A DNA stretch of 64,000 nt from Diphasiastrum complanatum (GCA_029204225.1 CM055100.1:8200713-8264712); one strand, 5' to 3'. Shown: positions 21,213 to 33,014, counted from the stretch's first letter. Notes: generated by a model not told the origin, from the sequence alone. Program-made: numbers and translations.

Positions 21213-22436
21213 ATGGCAGCACAACACCACACTAGTCTTCTGCATGTCGTGCTCTTTGCTTTCCCTTTGAAAGGCCATATCAACCCAGCTCTCAATCCTT
21301 GCTGAGAGGCTTCATTCCAAAGGTGTATCCATCACATTTGTCAGTGAAGAGTATGAGATCTCCCTCATGCAGCGTACATACTCCAGGTTTCAGCTGGTAG
21401 GATTCTCAGAAGAGGAGCCTAGGCCGCCCAATTTCCAGCCAGATTCTCTAGCTGGTATATACTCCTCTACAGAACAAGAGATTCCTTTCGGAAATTGATT
21501 ACAGAAGTCATGAGTGTAGCGACATCTCCTATATTCATAGTCTGTGATGATTTTTTGGGCTGGACGCGAGAGGTGGCTGAACAGTTTCATCTTCGCTGGT
21601 ATGTTTTCCACCCCTCCTCCGCTTCCACTTAGCTTTCAAATTCTACACTCCAACCATCCTCTCCGAGTATGCAGTTACTCATTTCGTTGACAGCGATAGA
21701 CCAATTTGTGTTCCGGGAATCGGTTGCTTAGAGGTGGATGATCTTCCTTCCTCCTTTCAGAACGATTTTCCCTTGGCGTTTCATAATGTTGTTGCTAACT
21801 TGGCCAGCAATTTCCACAAAGCTGCTGGTGTTCTAGTCAACACATACGAAGAGCTGGAAAAGAGTGCCCACCAAGCTCTGTGTAGTAACTCCAAGCTCAA
21901 TCCAAACGTGGTAAAGATATTTCCAATAGGGCCATGTTTGGCTATTGCAGAAACCTCCGATGATGGATCTACCTCAAAGCCAGAGGTCCAGAAAGCTCTA
22001 AATTGGTTGAACGATCAAGAAGCTTCATCAGTTCTCTACGTCTGCTTCGGCAGCCTTTTCAAACCGTCTCTTAGACAGATACAGGAGCTGGCCTTTGGAT
22101 TTGAAGCCAGTGGATACCCTTTCTTTTGGGTATTGCAGTTACCTACATCAACCGAATTAAAAGCCTCGATCTTTCACAAATTCTTCCTCCAAACTTCTTG
22201 GCACGTACCATAAAACAGGGAAAAGTCTTTACAGGATGGGCGCCCCAATTGAAAATCCTTTCTCATCCGTCTGTTGGGGGATTTCTGAGCCACTGTGGAT
22301 GAACTCCATCCTAGAGAGCATAGTCATGGGTATTCCTATCCTGGCTTTTCCTCAGAGAGCTGATCAGATGATAAACGCTAAACTTTTATCAGAGGAGCTG
22401 AAAGTAGCACTGGTGCTTGGTAAAGGACGTAAGGGG
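21213..22436 (+). pseudogene. Family 1 UDP-glycosyltransferase (UGT) pseudogene, 3' truncated
   Basis: Would transfer sugar from a UDP-sugar to a small plant metabolite in the cytosol. The ATG at 21213 opens MAAQHHTSLLHVVLFAFPLKGHINPAL with the catalytic-His context GHINP. A one-base insertion near 21300 shifts to LAERLHSKGVSITFVSEEYE. Further shifts occur before VATSPIFIVCDDFLGW (acceptor-activating Asp region), near 21630, and near 22160. The PSPG box is recognisable across 22235-22370: [31 protein letters not shown], then PQRADQ. No intron is seen. The C-terminal tail is missing: after KGRKGLV near 22436 the sequence becomes copia gag. At least four frameshifts make it clearly dead. Confidence 0.93.
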
Positions 22437-22630
22437 CTGGTTCTCTTCTTGATGAAGAAGTTCGTATCACTCAATATGAGTGAACGGACCTCAGTCATTG
22501 ATCATCTAAACAAATTCAAGCAGCTACTCAATCAGTTAGTTGTAGTAGGTTCGCCAGTATAGGCGAATATGCTAACATGTCTCTTCTGTCTAGTCTTCCT
22601 CCCTCTTAAGACAATCTAGTATTGCTACTT
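22437..22630 (+). pseudogene. Copia gag fragment fused to the UGT 3' end
   Basis: Reads LFLMKKFVSLNMSERTSVID then HLNKFKQLLNQLVVVG, the UBN2-type gag block (LM..K.FNLKM.EGT.V.DHLN.F..L..QL...G). A TAG ends the frame and the next codons (LFCLVFLPL) recall the usual LLSSLP. It is the upstream relic of the same copia whose RNase H and LTR appear at 24540-25141. Confidence 0.8.
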
Positions 22631-22706
22631 AGCAATACTCCTGATCTATCTCTACAAAAGGTGACAACAAGTTTATTGTAGAAAGAAGTAAGAAGTCTCT
22701 GAACTA

Positions 22707-22785
22707 GGTCGAAAGTTGATGGAGGGGCTATGTTGAAAGTTGATGCAGGGACTGGGTCGAAAGTTGATGTAGGGAGCCCATCGGC
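22707..22785 (+). repeat. Minisatellite, about 30 bp x 3
   Basis: (G)GTCGAAAGTTGATG.AGGG recurs three times with variation; GGTCGAAG and GGTCGAGA words continue to about 22960. Confidence 0.7.
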
Positions 22786-23398
22786 TTGATCGAGATGTTA
22801 ACGAGGTGGAAGGCTCAGTCAGGAGTGTGTATGGGTGGACTCGGATGAAGCTGGAAGTAGAGGGACGCGGTCGAAGTTGGAAGTAGATGACTCAATCAAG
22901 TACATGATTGGGTCGAACCTGGGAGATGTGGGTGAGTCGGTCGAGAATGAAGTGAAGTGTGTTGGGTCGAAATGTTGATGGAGTGAGTAGAATTTTCTTT
23001 TTTCCTATCTTACGTTTGTAGGGTCACGTTTGTGTAGTGAAATAGGGCGTCAAGGTTATGGTGATAATGTAGGATATAAAATTTTGGTTGGTTAAGGTAT
23101 AATAGGGCCTCATTTTTAAGGCTTGGAAAATAGCCCTAGAGTTAGTTTAACTCTTCTTTGTGATGGTAGGTCATTTTTGTGGATGCATGTAGGACTCATT
23201 TGGAAATGGCGGCTCGTTTGGAGATGTGTTTGTTGTTTGCAGATCTGAAGTGTGGTACGTGTGGTTTCCAGATCGGTTACAGTTTTCCATGCATTTGCAT
23301 TTTTCAGAGCTTGTGCTGATGTTTTACAAATGTGAAAGAGCGGAACTATAGGTAACACTCTTTCCAGTTTGAACTAAGATCATAGAGTTTGAAAATAC

Positions 23399-23660
23399 GT
23401 CTCGGTCCAGAGTTCGTGAAGACCTCCTCGGCTCTGGTTCAGAACTATATGTGCAATAGGACGTTTTGTCGGCTCGGTCCAGAGTTCTTGCAATGGAATC
23501 GGTCTAGAGCTCTGGTTTAGAACTATGTGCAATAGGATGTTCTGTCGGCTCGGTTCAGAGTTCTTGCAATGGACTCGGTCTAGAGCTGGTTCAAAGCTAT
23601 GTGCAATAGGACGTTCTGTCGGCTCGGTCCAGAGTTCTTGCAATGGACTCGATCCAAATT
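23399..23660 (+). repeat. Minisatellite of 73-76 bp, 3.5 units
   Basis: Units begin at 23399, 23472, 23548 and 23622 with CTCGGT(C/T)CAGAGTTC, contain TATGTGCAATAGGA, and end TCTGTCGG. The last unit is partial and leads into shorter CTCGGTC.AGA words up to about 23810. Confidence 0.88.
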
Positions 23661-24539
23661 GCGCATGAAGGAAGAACCCGGTCGAGAATGTATGCAAGAG
23701 ACTCGGTCGAGATCGTCTTCAGGAGGGCTTGGTCGAGATCGCTTGAAGGCAGTGAGCACTCGGCTCAGTCCAGACTGCATGAAGAAAAAACTCGGTCCAG
23801 ATTGCGTGAAGCTAATTAGAGAGCATGCTATGGCAGTCGCTTGGTCCACATGCAGGTGGAGGCAAGAGAGCATGCTATTGCAATCTACTCGATCTGGTCA
23901 GGAAGGACTTGATAGTGAGCAGTAAGATCAAGATGAGGTCCACCATTAGGGTGAAGTGGTGGGGATCAGGATCTACAACGAGCGGGTGCTTTTATTTTGT
24001 TGTGTTTTCTGCATGAATCGAAACACCAGTTCTGCCATGAGGCTGTGAGTGTTGTGAGGCTCTATAGTGAGTGCTGTTTTACACGTAGTCTCATTGAAGA
24101 TAGCTGCCTTACAAGTTTGTACGTCATGAGTGGTAACAGGAAAATATCCAAGAATGGACAGACAGTAGGTTGCAAATTGACATTTCGAGATCAGGACAAA
24201 TTTGGATATCTAGGAAGTTGTGTATGGATTTGTTCTAGGATAGTATTGCAGGGGTTTGATGGCGTGTGTGCTGGGTGTGGTGTGTGTAGGATATGTGCAG
24301 GGTGTTTGCAGGTCAACAAGTCATTTTGTTCTTGCAGGTGGTGGTTCTTGCTTGGTAAGTAGGTCGTTGTGATCTTGCAAGTCTGTTGAAGATCAAGGTG
24401 AGGCATAGAGCATTTGTGTGGATGTGGGAGTGGTGCAAATGCGGTTGGTAGCAGATGGAGTGTATGTTGAGAGTGTTTGTGTGCAGGTGGAGTTTGAAGA
24501 TTGTGGATTGTAGAATGTGTGCAAGGGTCTGAGAGAAGA

Positions 24540-25125
24540 AACTGGTGCAGCAGACAGTGATAATTGGTGTGAAGAATATGTGGGTGAGATCAAGCGGCAA
24601 CTGCGCCAACTGTAGACAGATTCGATTCTTTAGAATATGCTACAACTTCTGTCTTCTTCTTTCCTATCTGGTTTACGGACTATGTTTCTTGCTCTGCCTG
24701 TCAGCAGAGACTGTGGGCATATTCTTCATGTTTACAACAAGCAGAAATCCGTAGCCCTCTCTTCCACAGAGGTGGAGCTGATGGGACTGCGTTGTTTAGC
24801 AGCTGATGGGACTGTGTTGTTTAGCTCGGTGAGCAACTTCTGCAGCGAAATTGGAATTCTCATTGGTGATATGAAAATCTTCAACGACAATCAAGGATGC
24901 ATTTTCAAGTGCAAAAATGGCGGTCTGCACAAGAAAAGCAAGCATGTTGATATTCAGTATCATTTTGTCTTGAAGGAATTAGTGCAGAATGGAAAGATGG
25001 TGTTGGATTATTGTCCCACCAAGTATATGACTCCTGATATAATGACTAAAGCTCTAGTTAAAAATAGATTTGCGCTTTTAATAAATGCCATGGGGATGAG
25101 CTATAGTGAAATGGAAGAGGGTTAA
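24540..25125 (+). pseudogene. Copia RNase H C-terminal region
   Basis: From 24737 reads YNKQKSVALSSTEVELMGL, the copia RNase H block (K.Q..V.LSS.EAEY). A 25 bp in-frame tandem duplication (GCTGATGGGACTG.GTTGTTTAG, 24778-24827) follows. Then come IFNDNQGCIFKCKNGGLHKK, HVDIQYHFVLKELV and the terminal DIMTKAL. A stop is just before the polypurine tract. It is the 3' end of the copia whose gag lies at 22437. Confidence 0.9.
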
Positions 25126-25127
25126 CA

Positions 25128-25140
25128 TTGAGATGGGGAT
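25128..25140 (+). promoter_or_regulatory. Polypurine tract
   Basis: GAGATGGGGAT immediately before an LTR start TGTTGGTGTCC; this would prime plus-strand cDNA synthesis. Confidence 0.7.
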
Positions 25141-25470
25141 TGTTGGTGTCCGGTTCACGAGACACCAACTATCAATATTAACCGCCCCCATTTTGTTTAA
25201 GGGGCAAAATGCTTTCTTGACCTAACTTGGGTCATGTCTGAGTAGAACGTAGGTAATATGGTAGGGATGAGTCTTTTTGGGTTCTTGGCACATAGATGTC
25301 TTGCGACTATATGTACAGCTCAGAATTGGATAGTTAAACACGAATTTTTGGAGAGAATTGGCGTTGCTCGTGTATTGTTTATTATCTTGCTTGAATTGTC
25401 TGATATGATTATGTTTGCTTGATGATTGCCTCATGATCAACTAGATTATCAGTAATTTTACTTTTACCCC
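25141..25470 (+). mobile_element. 3' LTR start (copia)
   Basis: Starts TGTTGGTGTCCGGTTCACGA. The first bases form an 8 bp hairpin (TTGGTGTC / GACACCAA, 25143-25168). No second LTR copy is in the window, so the right end is estimated from composition. Confidence 0.65.
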
Positions 25471-26323
25471 TTCCCTAGCCAATTGTTGGTCAAAAGCATT
25501 TGGCCACTAGATGCATTGAACTGGCAATGGAATATGTAATCATGTTGTTTGGATGCTAATTGCAAGAAGCAACGTGGCTAGTGATCAACAAACAATGTTT
25601 CTATATGACATTCATGTTGGAATCTATGACAACAGGGCATTTGTGAGGTGCTTTGGCAAGAGACACCATTCCCGTCACATCCAAAAATCCTTCCCTTCTA
25701 ACAACACCTTGTTCCAAGGGGAGTGTATGGTAATTTACAACTCAAACGCCTAAAATCAGCTTTGATGAAGTATTCTTTCGTAGCCTTTTGGGTAAGATAT
25801 TAACAAGTGCATAAAGCTTTGATGAAGCAAACAACTGAACCAAAACGTTGACGCAAAGTCACAAGCGACGAAGAAAGACGGAACAAAACTTGCACTTTTC
25901 AGAAGCTTTAACAGAAAGAAGTTCTAACACTACTATTTTTACAGTGATGGATCATTTGCAAGAATAATTGTTCCCCTTATGAGTGACATCGAGAATTTAG
26001 TAAAGATTGACAATAAGTGTGAGTGACATTGAGAATTTAGTTTGACAATAAGTATAAGTGGTACTTTGAGGTGGGAGGTGGGCGAACATGCGAAAAGTGG
26101 AAGGTACATGTTTTTATATAGAGGCTCAGTTTAAGCTTATTGTGTTGTTATATTTACTGTTGTTTAGCTGCTGAATGGGACCATTGTGTTCGACAAAAGA
26201 TACTCCTTTGATTTTTCTGATAATGTTACGTCTTTAAAGAATATTGTGATATGCAACTATAATTTTCAAAAGCTATGAAAACATGATGTTCTTGTGGTTC
26301 TTGCAATGATCGCTCTCTTTTAG
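25471..26323. other. Interval without recognisable gene
   Basis: No coding motif or repeat family found. A local direct repeat GAGTGACAT(C/T)GAGAATTTAGT is present at about 25981 and 26021. Confidence 0.5.
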
Positions 26324-26447
26324 GTTTAGAGCTAGATCAGGAGATTATTTCATTATTTATAACAATACCTGGCCAAGTCTATCCTTGCAATCTATGGAGC
26401 ATGACGCCTTTGTACTGAGAGACAATAAGTCGCATGAGCGTGAACTG
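26324..26447 (+). pseudogene. Candidate host-gene exon
   Basis: Acceptor-like TCTCTTTTAG and donor-like GTATGT flank a 124 bp block with one open frame. It reads FRARSGDYFIIYNN followed by WPSLSLQSMEHDAFVLRDN and KSHEREL. Balanced composition and well-placed splice signals suggest a true exon, live or relic. I do not recognise the protein. The sequence between it and the next candidate exon at 27874 is filled by a copia LTR. Confidence 0.35.
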
Positions 26448-27195
26448 GTATGTTCCCAAGCATATCATGCTTCGATTCGCCAGCAAAGGAATAAAAAAAT
26501 ATGACATGTTCCTAGATAGGAAAATTGTAAAATTTCCTAGTTAGAGACTATTTGTACTAGTTTAGAAATTGATTTGGACTTCTCCTAACTAGGAAAATGT
26601 TTTTCCTAGTTAAAAAGTGTATGTGCACAAATTCTATCTAGGAATACATTGAAATTCCTAGATACATGTGCATCGTCTCTAACTACTAAAAAGATTTCCT
26701 AGTAATAAAATGTATCTTGGCATATATATTTGATATGGGAAAACCCTTGATCTTTAATAGATTTGTAACTAGAAAAACATTTTCCTAAATAGAAAAATGT
26801 ATGTGATTCAGAAAAGAATATAATTTTCTAGATTCCATTGGAATTATGAATCAAAAAAGATTCGTATGTATCATAAATGCCTTTGTCACTTGATGTAGCT
26901 CAAAATTGGTGCAATTATATATCAATTGAGATACAACTTTGGCATGTAATACACAAGGTTGTTCATAGAGTGATCGAATTCAAGAAATGTCGAGCTACTT
27001 TCCAGCTTCAAATCATTCAAAGTTGATGCACGTCACCCAGAATGGCTAAAATATAATGCCCAACAAGCGATTTGGTGCTTATCATTAAGTATAATTCATC
27101 AAATGATCAAAATTGACCAATCTCAATGATAAGAGCTTCAGATTGTTCAAGTACGATCCCTTATCATTGGAAGTATTTCCTATAATGACACACAA
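26448..27195. other. Interval with short dispersed words; copia leader at its right end
   Basis: From 26500 to 26830 short motifs TTTCCTAGTTA / TAACTAGGAAA recur in both orientations. From about 26850 the sequence may be the leader of the copia whose PBS is at 27196. No coding motif. Confidence 0.45.
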
Positions 27196-27207
27196 GCTCT
27201 GATACCA
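27196..27207 (-). promoter_or_regulatory. Copia primer-binding site
   Basis: Minus strand TGGTATCAGAGC, a perfect iMet-type PBS next to the LTR at 27208. Confidence 0.85.
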
Positions 27208-27861
27208 TGTGAAAGATTTCAGATCCATAAAGATCTAATTCCGTAAAATGATCTTGGGTTAAAGGAACAACATATTGCCAATCTTGCCAATGTAGAAAAA
27301 TCAACATCTACACACAAAATGAGATGCAAATTCTAATAGATCTTGATCAAACATGAACCAACAAATAAATTACTATTTTTGTCCATGCATTTACAACAAT
27401 CTACTATATTTCACATGTGTCGATCTAAAAATAGCAATTATTGATCATTCTACACATAGAATTGCAAGATATCACATGCACCAATGGATAGTAGAACCCA
27501 AGAGAACCATGTATAAGCATGAATGAGATAAGAGAGAGAGAGAGAGAGAGTATATCCTCTCTATCCACAAGTTACATACTTTTATACAGGTCCAAAACCT
27601 AACTTGCCACATGGTTTCCCTCCAATATGAAAAACCTACTATTTTTAGGACTAGATTCAATGTACCCAACATTCAAATTTGAATCTATTCAAAATCAGCG
27701 TCTAAACTTTTTTACACTTTCCAAAAGTGTTTATTCAAATGATTTTAGACTAATATAACTTTGAAAAGTCAAACTATGACTCTAATATGAAATTGGCCTC
27801 AATTGTGTATTTGGCAATTTATCAAACTATGACCAATCTTAATAAACTAGTACGTTTTACA
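27208..27861 (-). mobile_element. Copia LTR (relative of LTR A) with PBS, no internal region
   Basis: TG...CA bounded, about 654 bp, similar along its length to the copia A LTR at 19343-19960 (shared GTGAAAGATTTCAGATCC, CACATAGAATTGCAAG, TTCAATGTACCCAAC). It carries a TATA box (minus TATAAAAGTATG near 27580) and a GA microsatellite at 27528-27550. The remaining internal region of the element is lost. Confidence 0.82.
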
Positions 27862-27873
27862 TGATATGTTCAG

Positions 27874-27970
27874 GTATCGGTTTGGCATGGATTTTCCCGC
27901 ATACTTGAGTAGTATTCCAGGCTATCCCCTATTTGTGATTTGCAAACCATGTAGCACAGCTAGTTTTCAA
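27874..27970 (+). pseudogene. Candidate host-gene exon, duplicated at 33028
   Basis: Acceptor GATATGTTCAG and donor GTATGT bracket 97 bp reading YRFGMDFPAYLSSIPG then YPLFVICKPCSTASFQ. A diverged copy with the same boundaries but internal stops and a lost donor is at 33028-33123, so this exon-bearing segment (27862-28178) was duplicated. Protein family not recognised. Confidence 0.35.
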
Positions 27971-28178
27971 GTATGTATGCTTTTAATTCATAAATGGATA
28001 TGGACAAATACCATGAGACTGATCAGAATGGCAGAATGCCCTGATATGGTAAGGATATGGTGTGGCCTATCACTATTAATCACTTTAGGTAGGGAATATT
28101 GGACTATATTATTTCATTAAATAATGTAAGCTATTAAGTTGCTAAGCTTATTTTGTACATGGATAATAGCTAACATTC

Positions 28179-28884
28179 TGTGAAGAATTGCCAAAAATTG
28201 GCAAATCTAGCTTGGTCAAAAACCATGTAGTATAATGTAAATTTTGTACATAAGTGGATTCCACACATGTGAAGCCAAGATGCCACATGGAAATCCACTC
28301 CTAATGTAGGCTAGGTCAAGTCCATAGGGTTGGTCATGTCATTTTGGTAGTGATTCCTAGTTTATAGGACCTAAATCCTAGATTTAAGGTGAAAATTGAC
28401 CAACTAGCTACCTACCAAGCATGATTGTAGGAAATAGACTAGGGTTTCATTTTAGGAAAAAAAAAAAAAGGCTGAGTTAACTTCCTTATTACATGCTGGA
28501 AATCTACCTAACTTCACAAAGGAAGTCGAATTTGCTATGTATTTCAAGCTGCCATAGTGAGAAGATAGAATATTTTTGGAGCTCATTGGCAATCTCAAAC
28601 TAGTTCACTATGTACATTGAATTTTTCTGATCCAAATGAAACCAAATCAAATTCTACTTTTTTCTCAGCTTGAAGGCCGTACTACAGCCTATAGTACACA
28701 CATGTGGGCTCAAATTTCAATGTTGGTCAATGCTTTTGTTTGTTAATGCTTGTTGTTTGTCAAATTGCCAATCTAGATCAAATTTTTGATGACTAGTTTT
28801 TGATAGATTGTTAAGCAAGTATCGAATCACTCTTGTGGATCTTTTGTAGATCCATTTATGGTCCTAAAGTACAGTACTTTCACA
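28179..28884 (+). mobile_element. 5' LTR of copia D (706 bp)
   Basis: Starts TGTGAAGAATTGCCAAAAATT and ends AGTACTTTCACA directly before a PBS. The first 165 bp recur at 32028-32192 and a near full-length minus-strand copy is at 58207-58879. A 12 bp poly-A lies at 28450. Confidence 0.9.
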
Positions 28885-28897
28885 TGGTATTAGAGCC
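28885..28897 (+). promoter_or_regulatory. Copia D primer-binding site
   Basis: TGGTATTAGAGCC, one mismatch from the iMet-type PBS, directly after the LTR. Confidence 0.85.
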
Positions 28898-29679
28898 AAG
28901 TACAAGAGCATAAGCCATTGATCTAATGCAAATCCATTTTTAGCAAGTTGTGGTGCTAAAAAACTAATATCTGAGAGGGCAAGTTAGAATCTTGATTTTG
29001 GTGAGGAGATTTGGTCCCAAACTTGGTAGGGGTACAAATATGTACTATCCACATGTGTGGGCACCTCTGAACCTACATTTAATGCATGATATTCATTTGA
29101 TCCAAAGAAATTCACTTTGTGAGCATTTGATATAATTTTTGATGCAAATCTTAGGATAAGCTATCAAGATTGAGTGCCATTGATTAGATTTGACATAGGG
29201 TCATGAAATCTAATTAATCTAGGCTGAAATCATGTCTTCTAAACTTTTTTACATGTCTTGAAAGTACATCAAAAAGTGTGAGGAATATTTAGCCATGTTA
29301 TTGTCCAAAAATATCCAAAATTGACAAGATTTGATTGTAAGTAGATTTCACATCATATTATCTTCATTCCAACTTTGTGAGGGAGTGCTAGAACTGAGAT
29401 TATAAGTCCATTTTTTAGATTATAAATCTAATTTGAGTGAAACACTACAAGAGAGAGACCTTAGTGAGTTTCTAGAGATAATCAAATCCATTTCTTGGCA
29501 AGATTTGTTTGAAAGTAGTTTTTACTTCATCTTATCTTCATTCCAGCTTATCTTAAGAACTGTGATTATAAATCCATTTGCTAGATTAGAAATCAAATTT
29601 GAGTGAAACACTGCAAGTGTGATACCTTTGTGAGTTTCAAGTCAATCAAATCTATTTCTTGTTTGTAAAAGTCACTAGT
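28898..29679 (+). other. Copia D 5' leader
   Basis: About 780 bp between PBS and gag start. It contains a diverged internal direct repeat: the blocks ATCTTCATTCCA, ATTATAA.TCCATTT and GAGTGAAACACT occur in order near 29360-29460 and again near 29530-29620. Confidence 0.65.
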
Positions 29680-31739
29680 ATGATGGGATTTGCTGGAGCA
29701 TATCTTCTAGAAGCTAGTGAGAGATTGAATTCTACAAATTATGCTATTTGGAAGGTTAGGATGGAGTCACTTTTGGTGCTCCAAGACCTTTATGAGTTTC
29801 TGATTGAGGATGAAAATGAACCTCTAGGTGCACAAGAATTAGTACAAAAAGAGATCTAGGGTAGCACTTCATTGTGTAAAAATGAATGTGAGCAATGATC
29901 TTTTGAGAGAAGTATCATCATGTAAAAGCGGTAAAGAGGCTTGGGAGTCTTTAGAATCAATCTATGAATCTAGTAACACTTCGAGGGTTCTTATGCTTAG
30001 AAATCAGATTTTGCAAAGCATGAAAAGAAGTGAGGAGAGTGCACAAGATTATGTACTCAAAATCAAGTCTCTAAATAGGTAGTTGGCTTCCATTGGAGAG
30101 AAGATTCATAATGGAGAGCTTGTACAAATTGTTCTTTATGGTCTAGGAGATGACTTTGCAAATTTGGTCCAAAGGTTTGTCATCCAAGACACTTTGCTAA
30201 CTATAGAAAAACTTCATAGGGTATTAGTGGCTGAAGAGTATAGGATGCTCCATGCAAAATCTAGGATGAGTTCCTTGGCTTTGCAGGATGGTGATGAGAA
30301 AGCTAATTTCTCATTCAAGGGAAAAAAGAAGACCAATGGAAAGAAGAAGCATCCCAAGAATGCCAATGAAGAGGATGATGCATCAAGATCAAAGAACAAG
30401 TCAAAGCAAAAATGCATTTTTTGTGGAAAGAAGGGGCATTATGCATCTGAATCCTACAAGAGACTAAGAGCACAAGTGGAGGAGGACAAACAAGGGAAAC
30501 TTGCAAAGGAAGAAGAGGATGATGAAATAGATGTATTCTTGATGGCATCTACATCCTCACCAACAAGCAATAACAATTCAAGAGACAATTGGTGGACAAT
30601 TGGTGGATCGACAGTGGGGCTAGCTCCCACATGTCTTGTGAAAAGGACTTTTTCTCAACCTTACACTCATTCAATGATGCTAAAAAGTTTGCCTTACTGC
30701 AAATAATGAAGAGTGTAGGATAAATGGTGTTGGCACCATCTCTTTGTGTCTAGATTCCTCAAAATGCATGGATCTAGAAAATGTCCTTTATGTACCATCA
30801 ATCACCAAGAATATGCTTAATGTTGGTCTACTCTTAGAAAGTGGTTTGGATGTCTACTTTAAGCATGGTTTTTGTTTCATATTGAAGAATGATATTTGTA
30901 TTGCAAAGGGATTTAAACATGGAAGATTGTTTAAGTTGGAAGCTAGTGTTGCTTTTGAAAGAATGAGCTTGGCAAAGGAGGAAATCACTCAAGAGGAGAT
31001 CTTGGCAAAGTGTGATCTTGCTTGCCTTGAGGAGGAGCATCAAAAGGAGGAAGATCTTGAGGATAAGCCTCAAAGCATGAGAGTTCCAAGGGAGTCCTCA
31101 ATGACAATGGCCGAGTCATCAAAGCATGCAAATTGTCCATTCAAGTGTGCATCTTGCAAGGATGGGTTGCATTGGAGAGTCTACTATCTTTGAATACTTT
31201 TGGGATAGTATTAGTACACATGGAGAGACTTGTTGCTTATCTCTAAGATCTATGATGTTTAGTACTTTTATGACAAGGCAATGACAATGGATTCTTTCAA
31301 ATCTCCATTTGTTGCTGATAAAACAATTTCATTGGATAACTATTGTGTCATAAAAGATGAAACATCATTTGTATTGGAAATCTTTGGGTCCACATGCTTT
31401 GAGCATGATCATTCCAATGCAAGGACCAAAGATTATCCTATTTCAATGATAAGAATAATGGTAGTGTTTTGCTCTTCAAGTAGAGATTGTATAATCTACT
31501 TGTTTTCCATCAAAGAAGTTGTCAATGGTGGAAATGTGATCTTTCAAGAGTGGACAATTTGTAAGCTTGAAGAAGCACCTTTGGATCAACACCTTATTCA
31601 ATTCATTGATGGTTTGGAGTCAAGGAAAGTTGAGGAGAAAGCTCAATACCCGAGGACTCCAAGAAGAACCATGAGCATCAAGATGGAGCCATCAAGGCTC
31701 AATCATATGGATCAAGCAAGGCAAGTTGTCTATGTATGA
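29680..31739 (+). pseudogene. Copia D gag-protease with deleted integrase and RT
   Basis: Starts MMGFAGAYLLEASERLNSTN with the gag motif NYAIWKVRMES. A stop lies near 29857 and another near 30080. Gag continues (VSNDLLREVSSCKSGKEAW, SNTSRVLMLRNQILQSMKRS) to a zinc knuckle CIFCGKKGHYASES whose last Cys is Ser. An 11 bp duplication (30585-30606) shifts the frame at the protease site WWIDSGASSHMS. The pre-integrase start (VLYVPSITKNMLNVG) follows. Integrase core, RT and RNase H are absent. An unrelated-looking frame at 31281-31739 ends in the tail also found in copia E (PRTPRR...). This is a gag-protease derivative like copia B. Confidence 0.85.
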
Positions 31740-32027
31740 ACTTAATAGTTTAATTGATGTATTTTCAAGTGCACAAAGTGCCTTGGAATCCATGGCTTGG
31801 CATGAGGGATGTATAGTTTTTGAAGTGTGCTACATGTAAATAGACACATTTGTGGAAAATCTTGTAAGGGATCCTTTAAGACGTGGTGAAAGATCCTTTA
31901 TGGATATCGTTCTCTATTGGAGTCTCAAAAGTTCCTTGTTTGTAGATAAATTTTTTAGAAAATTCTAAAGTATTCATTCATCAACCAAAGAGATTTGTAG
32001 ATAGATTAAGCTAAATTAGAGGAGGAG

Positions 32028-32192
32028 TGTGAAGAACTGCCAAAAATTGGCAAATCTAGCTTGATCAAAAACCATGTAGTATAATGTAAATTTTGTACGT
32101 AAATGGATTCCACACATGTGAGGCCACGATTCCACAAGGCAATCCACTCCTAATGTAGGTTGGGTCAAGTCCATAGGATTGGTCATGTCATT
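32028..32192 (+). mobile_element. 3' LTR of copia D, truncated
   Basis: Polypurine tract AGAGGAGGAG precedes TGTGAAGAACTGCCAAAAAT. 165 bp match the 5' LTR start and then stop at GGTCATGTCATT, replaced by unrelated sequence. Confidence 0.88.
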
Positions 32193-33014
32193 GCATGCTT
32201 ATCATTTATTTCAGAGGTAGGTTTAGGCTGCAAATCGCGATGGAATACTCTCTTCACAGAGCCTTGCAGATGTTTCCATCCTATCACATGAAGTATGTGG
32301 CATATTTATGCTAGAACTACACGTTGATAGTGCGTTGACAGTGCACTGCTGCTTCATGCAAGCTTATGCATATTATGTGGCTTGATTGGCATGCTTTAGG
32401 GATCATAAACACACTCGTTGGAGCAGCGATTACCTTACTCTCATAACACATGATTGATTGAACCTCTATTTATGTAGAAATGAGGCTCCTTCATCGCTGA
32501 AAGGATAGCGATGACCACACTAAAGTTTATGTAGATATCTGCCTTTTCAATGATAGAGTGGGTGCATAGCTGGCTGCCAACAAGCTACTATATTATGTGT
32601 GGTTTTACGACCACCACATGAGGTATGGTTTATAATAAATGATAAGCAATGATAAGCAAATGCCATATGTCTCTTGCTTTACACAAATTTCCCTCCTACG
32701 AGGTTGCATTTCGATTCCATTATTGGATTCGGAGTACAGTCTTATATAGGTATGCATTCTGAAGACCATCTTCATGAAGTTTATATATGGGTTTTTTTCA
32801 CTCTCTTTTACTAAAACATAAGCAGAGAATTCGTTTCATAATGCAAATATAGTGCGACTAGCAATGTTTTTTTATGCTATTACTGTTGTTTCAAAAACTA
32901 GACTCAAAAAACTTCTATTACCAATCTATGAAGGAAGTATCGTTCGTAAACAAAATATGGCTTCCTCACAAGAGAATGGATATGCTCAAGAGTTTTGAAA
33001 ATGGTACTATGCCT
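32193..33014. other. Interval without recognisable gene
   Basis: No motif or LTR recognised. Confidence 0.5.

Larger units (their letters stand above)
22631..24539. other. GT-rich, minisatellite-bearing interior without coding motif
   Basis: Between the gag and RNase H relics, where integrase and RT would be expected, no copia motif is found. The sequence is rich in GGTCGA, GGTCCAGA and GTGTG words and carries the two minisatellites listed separately. Open frames here are short and repetitive. Confidence 0.5.
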
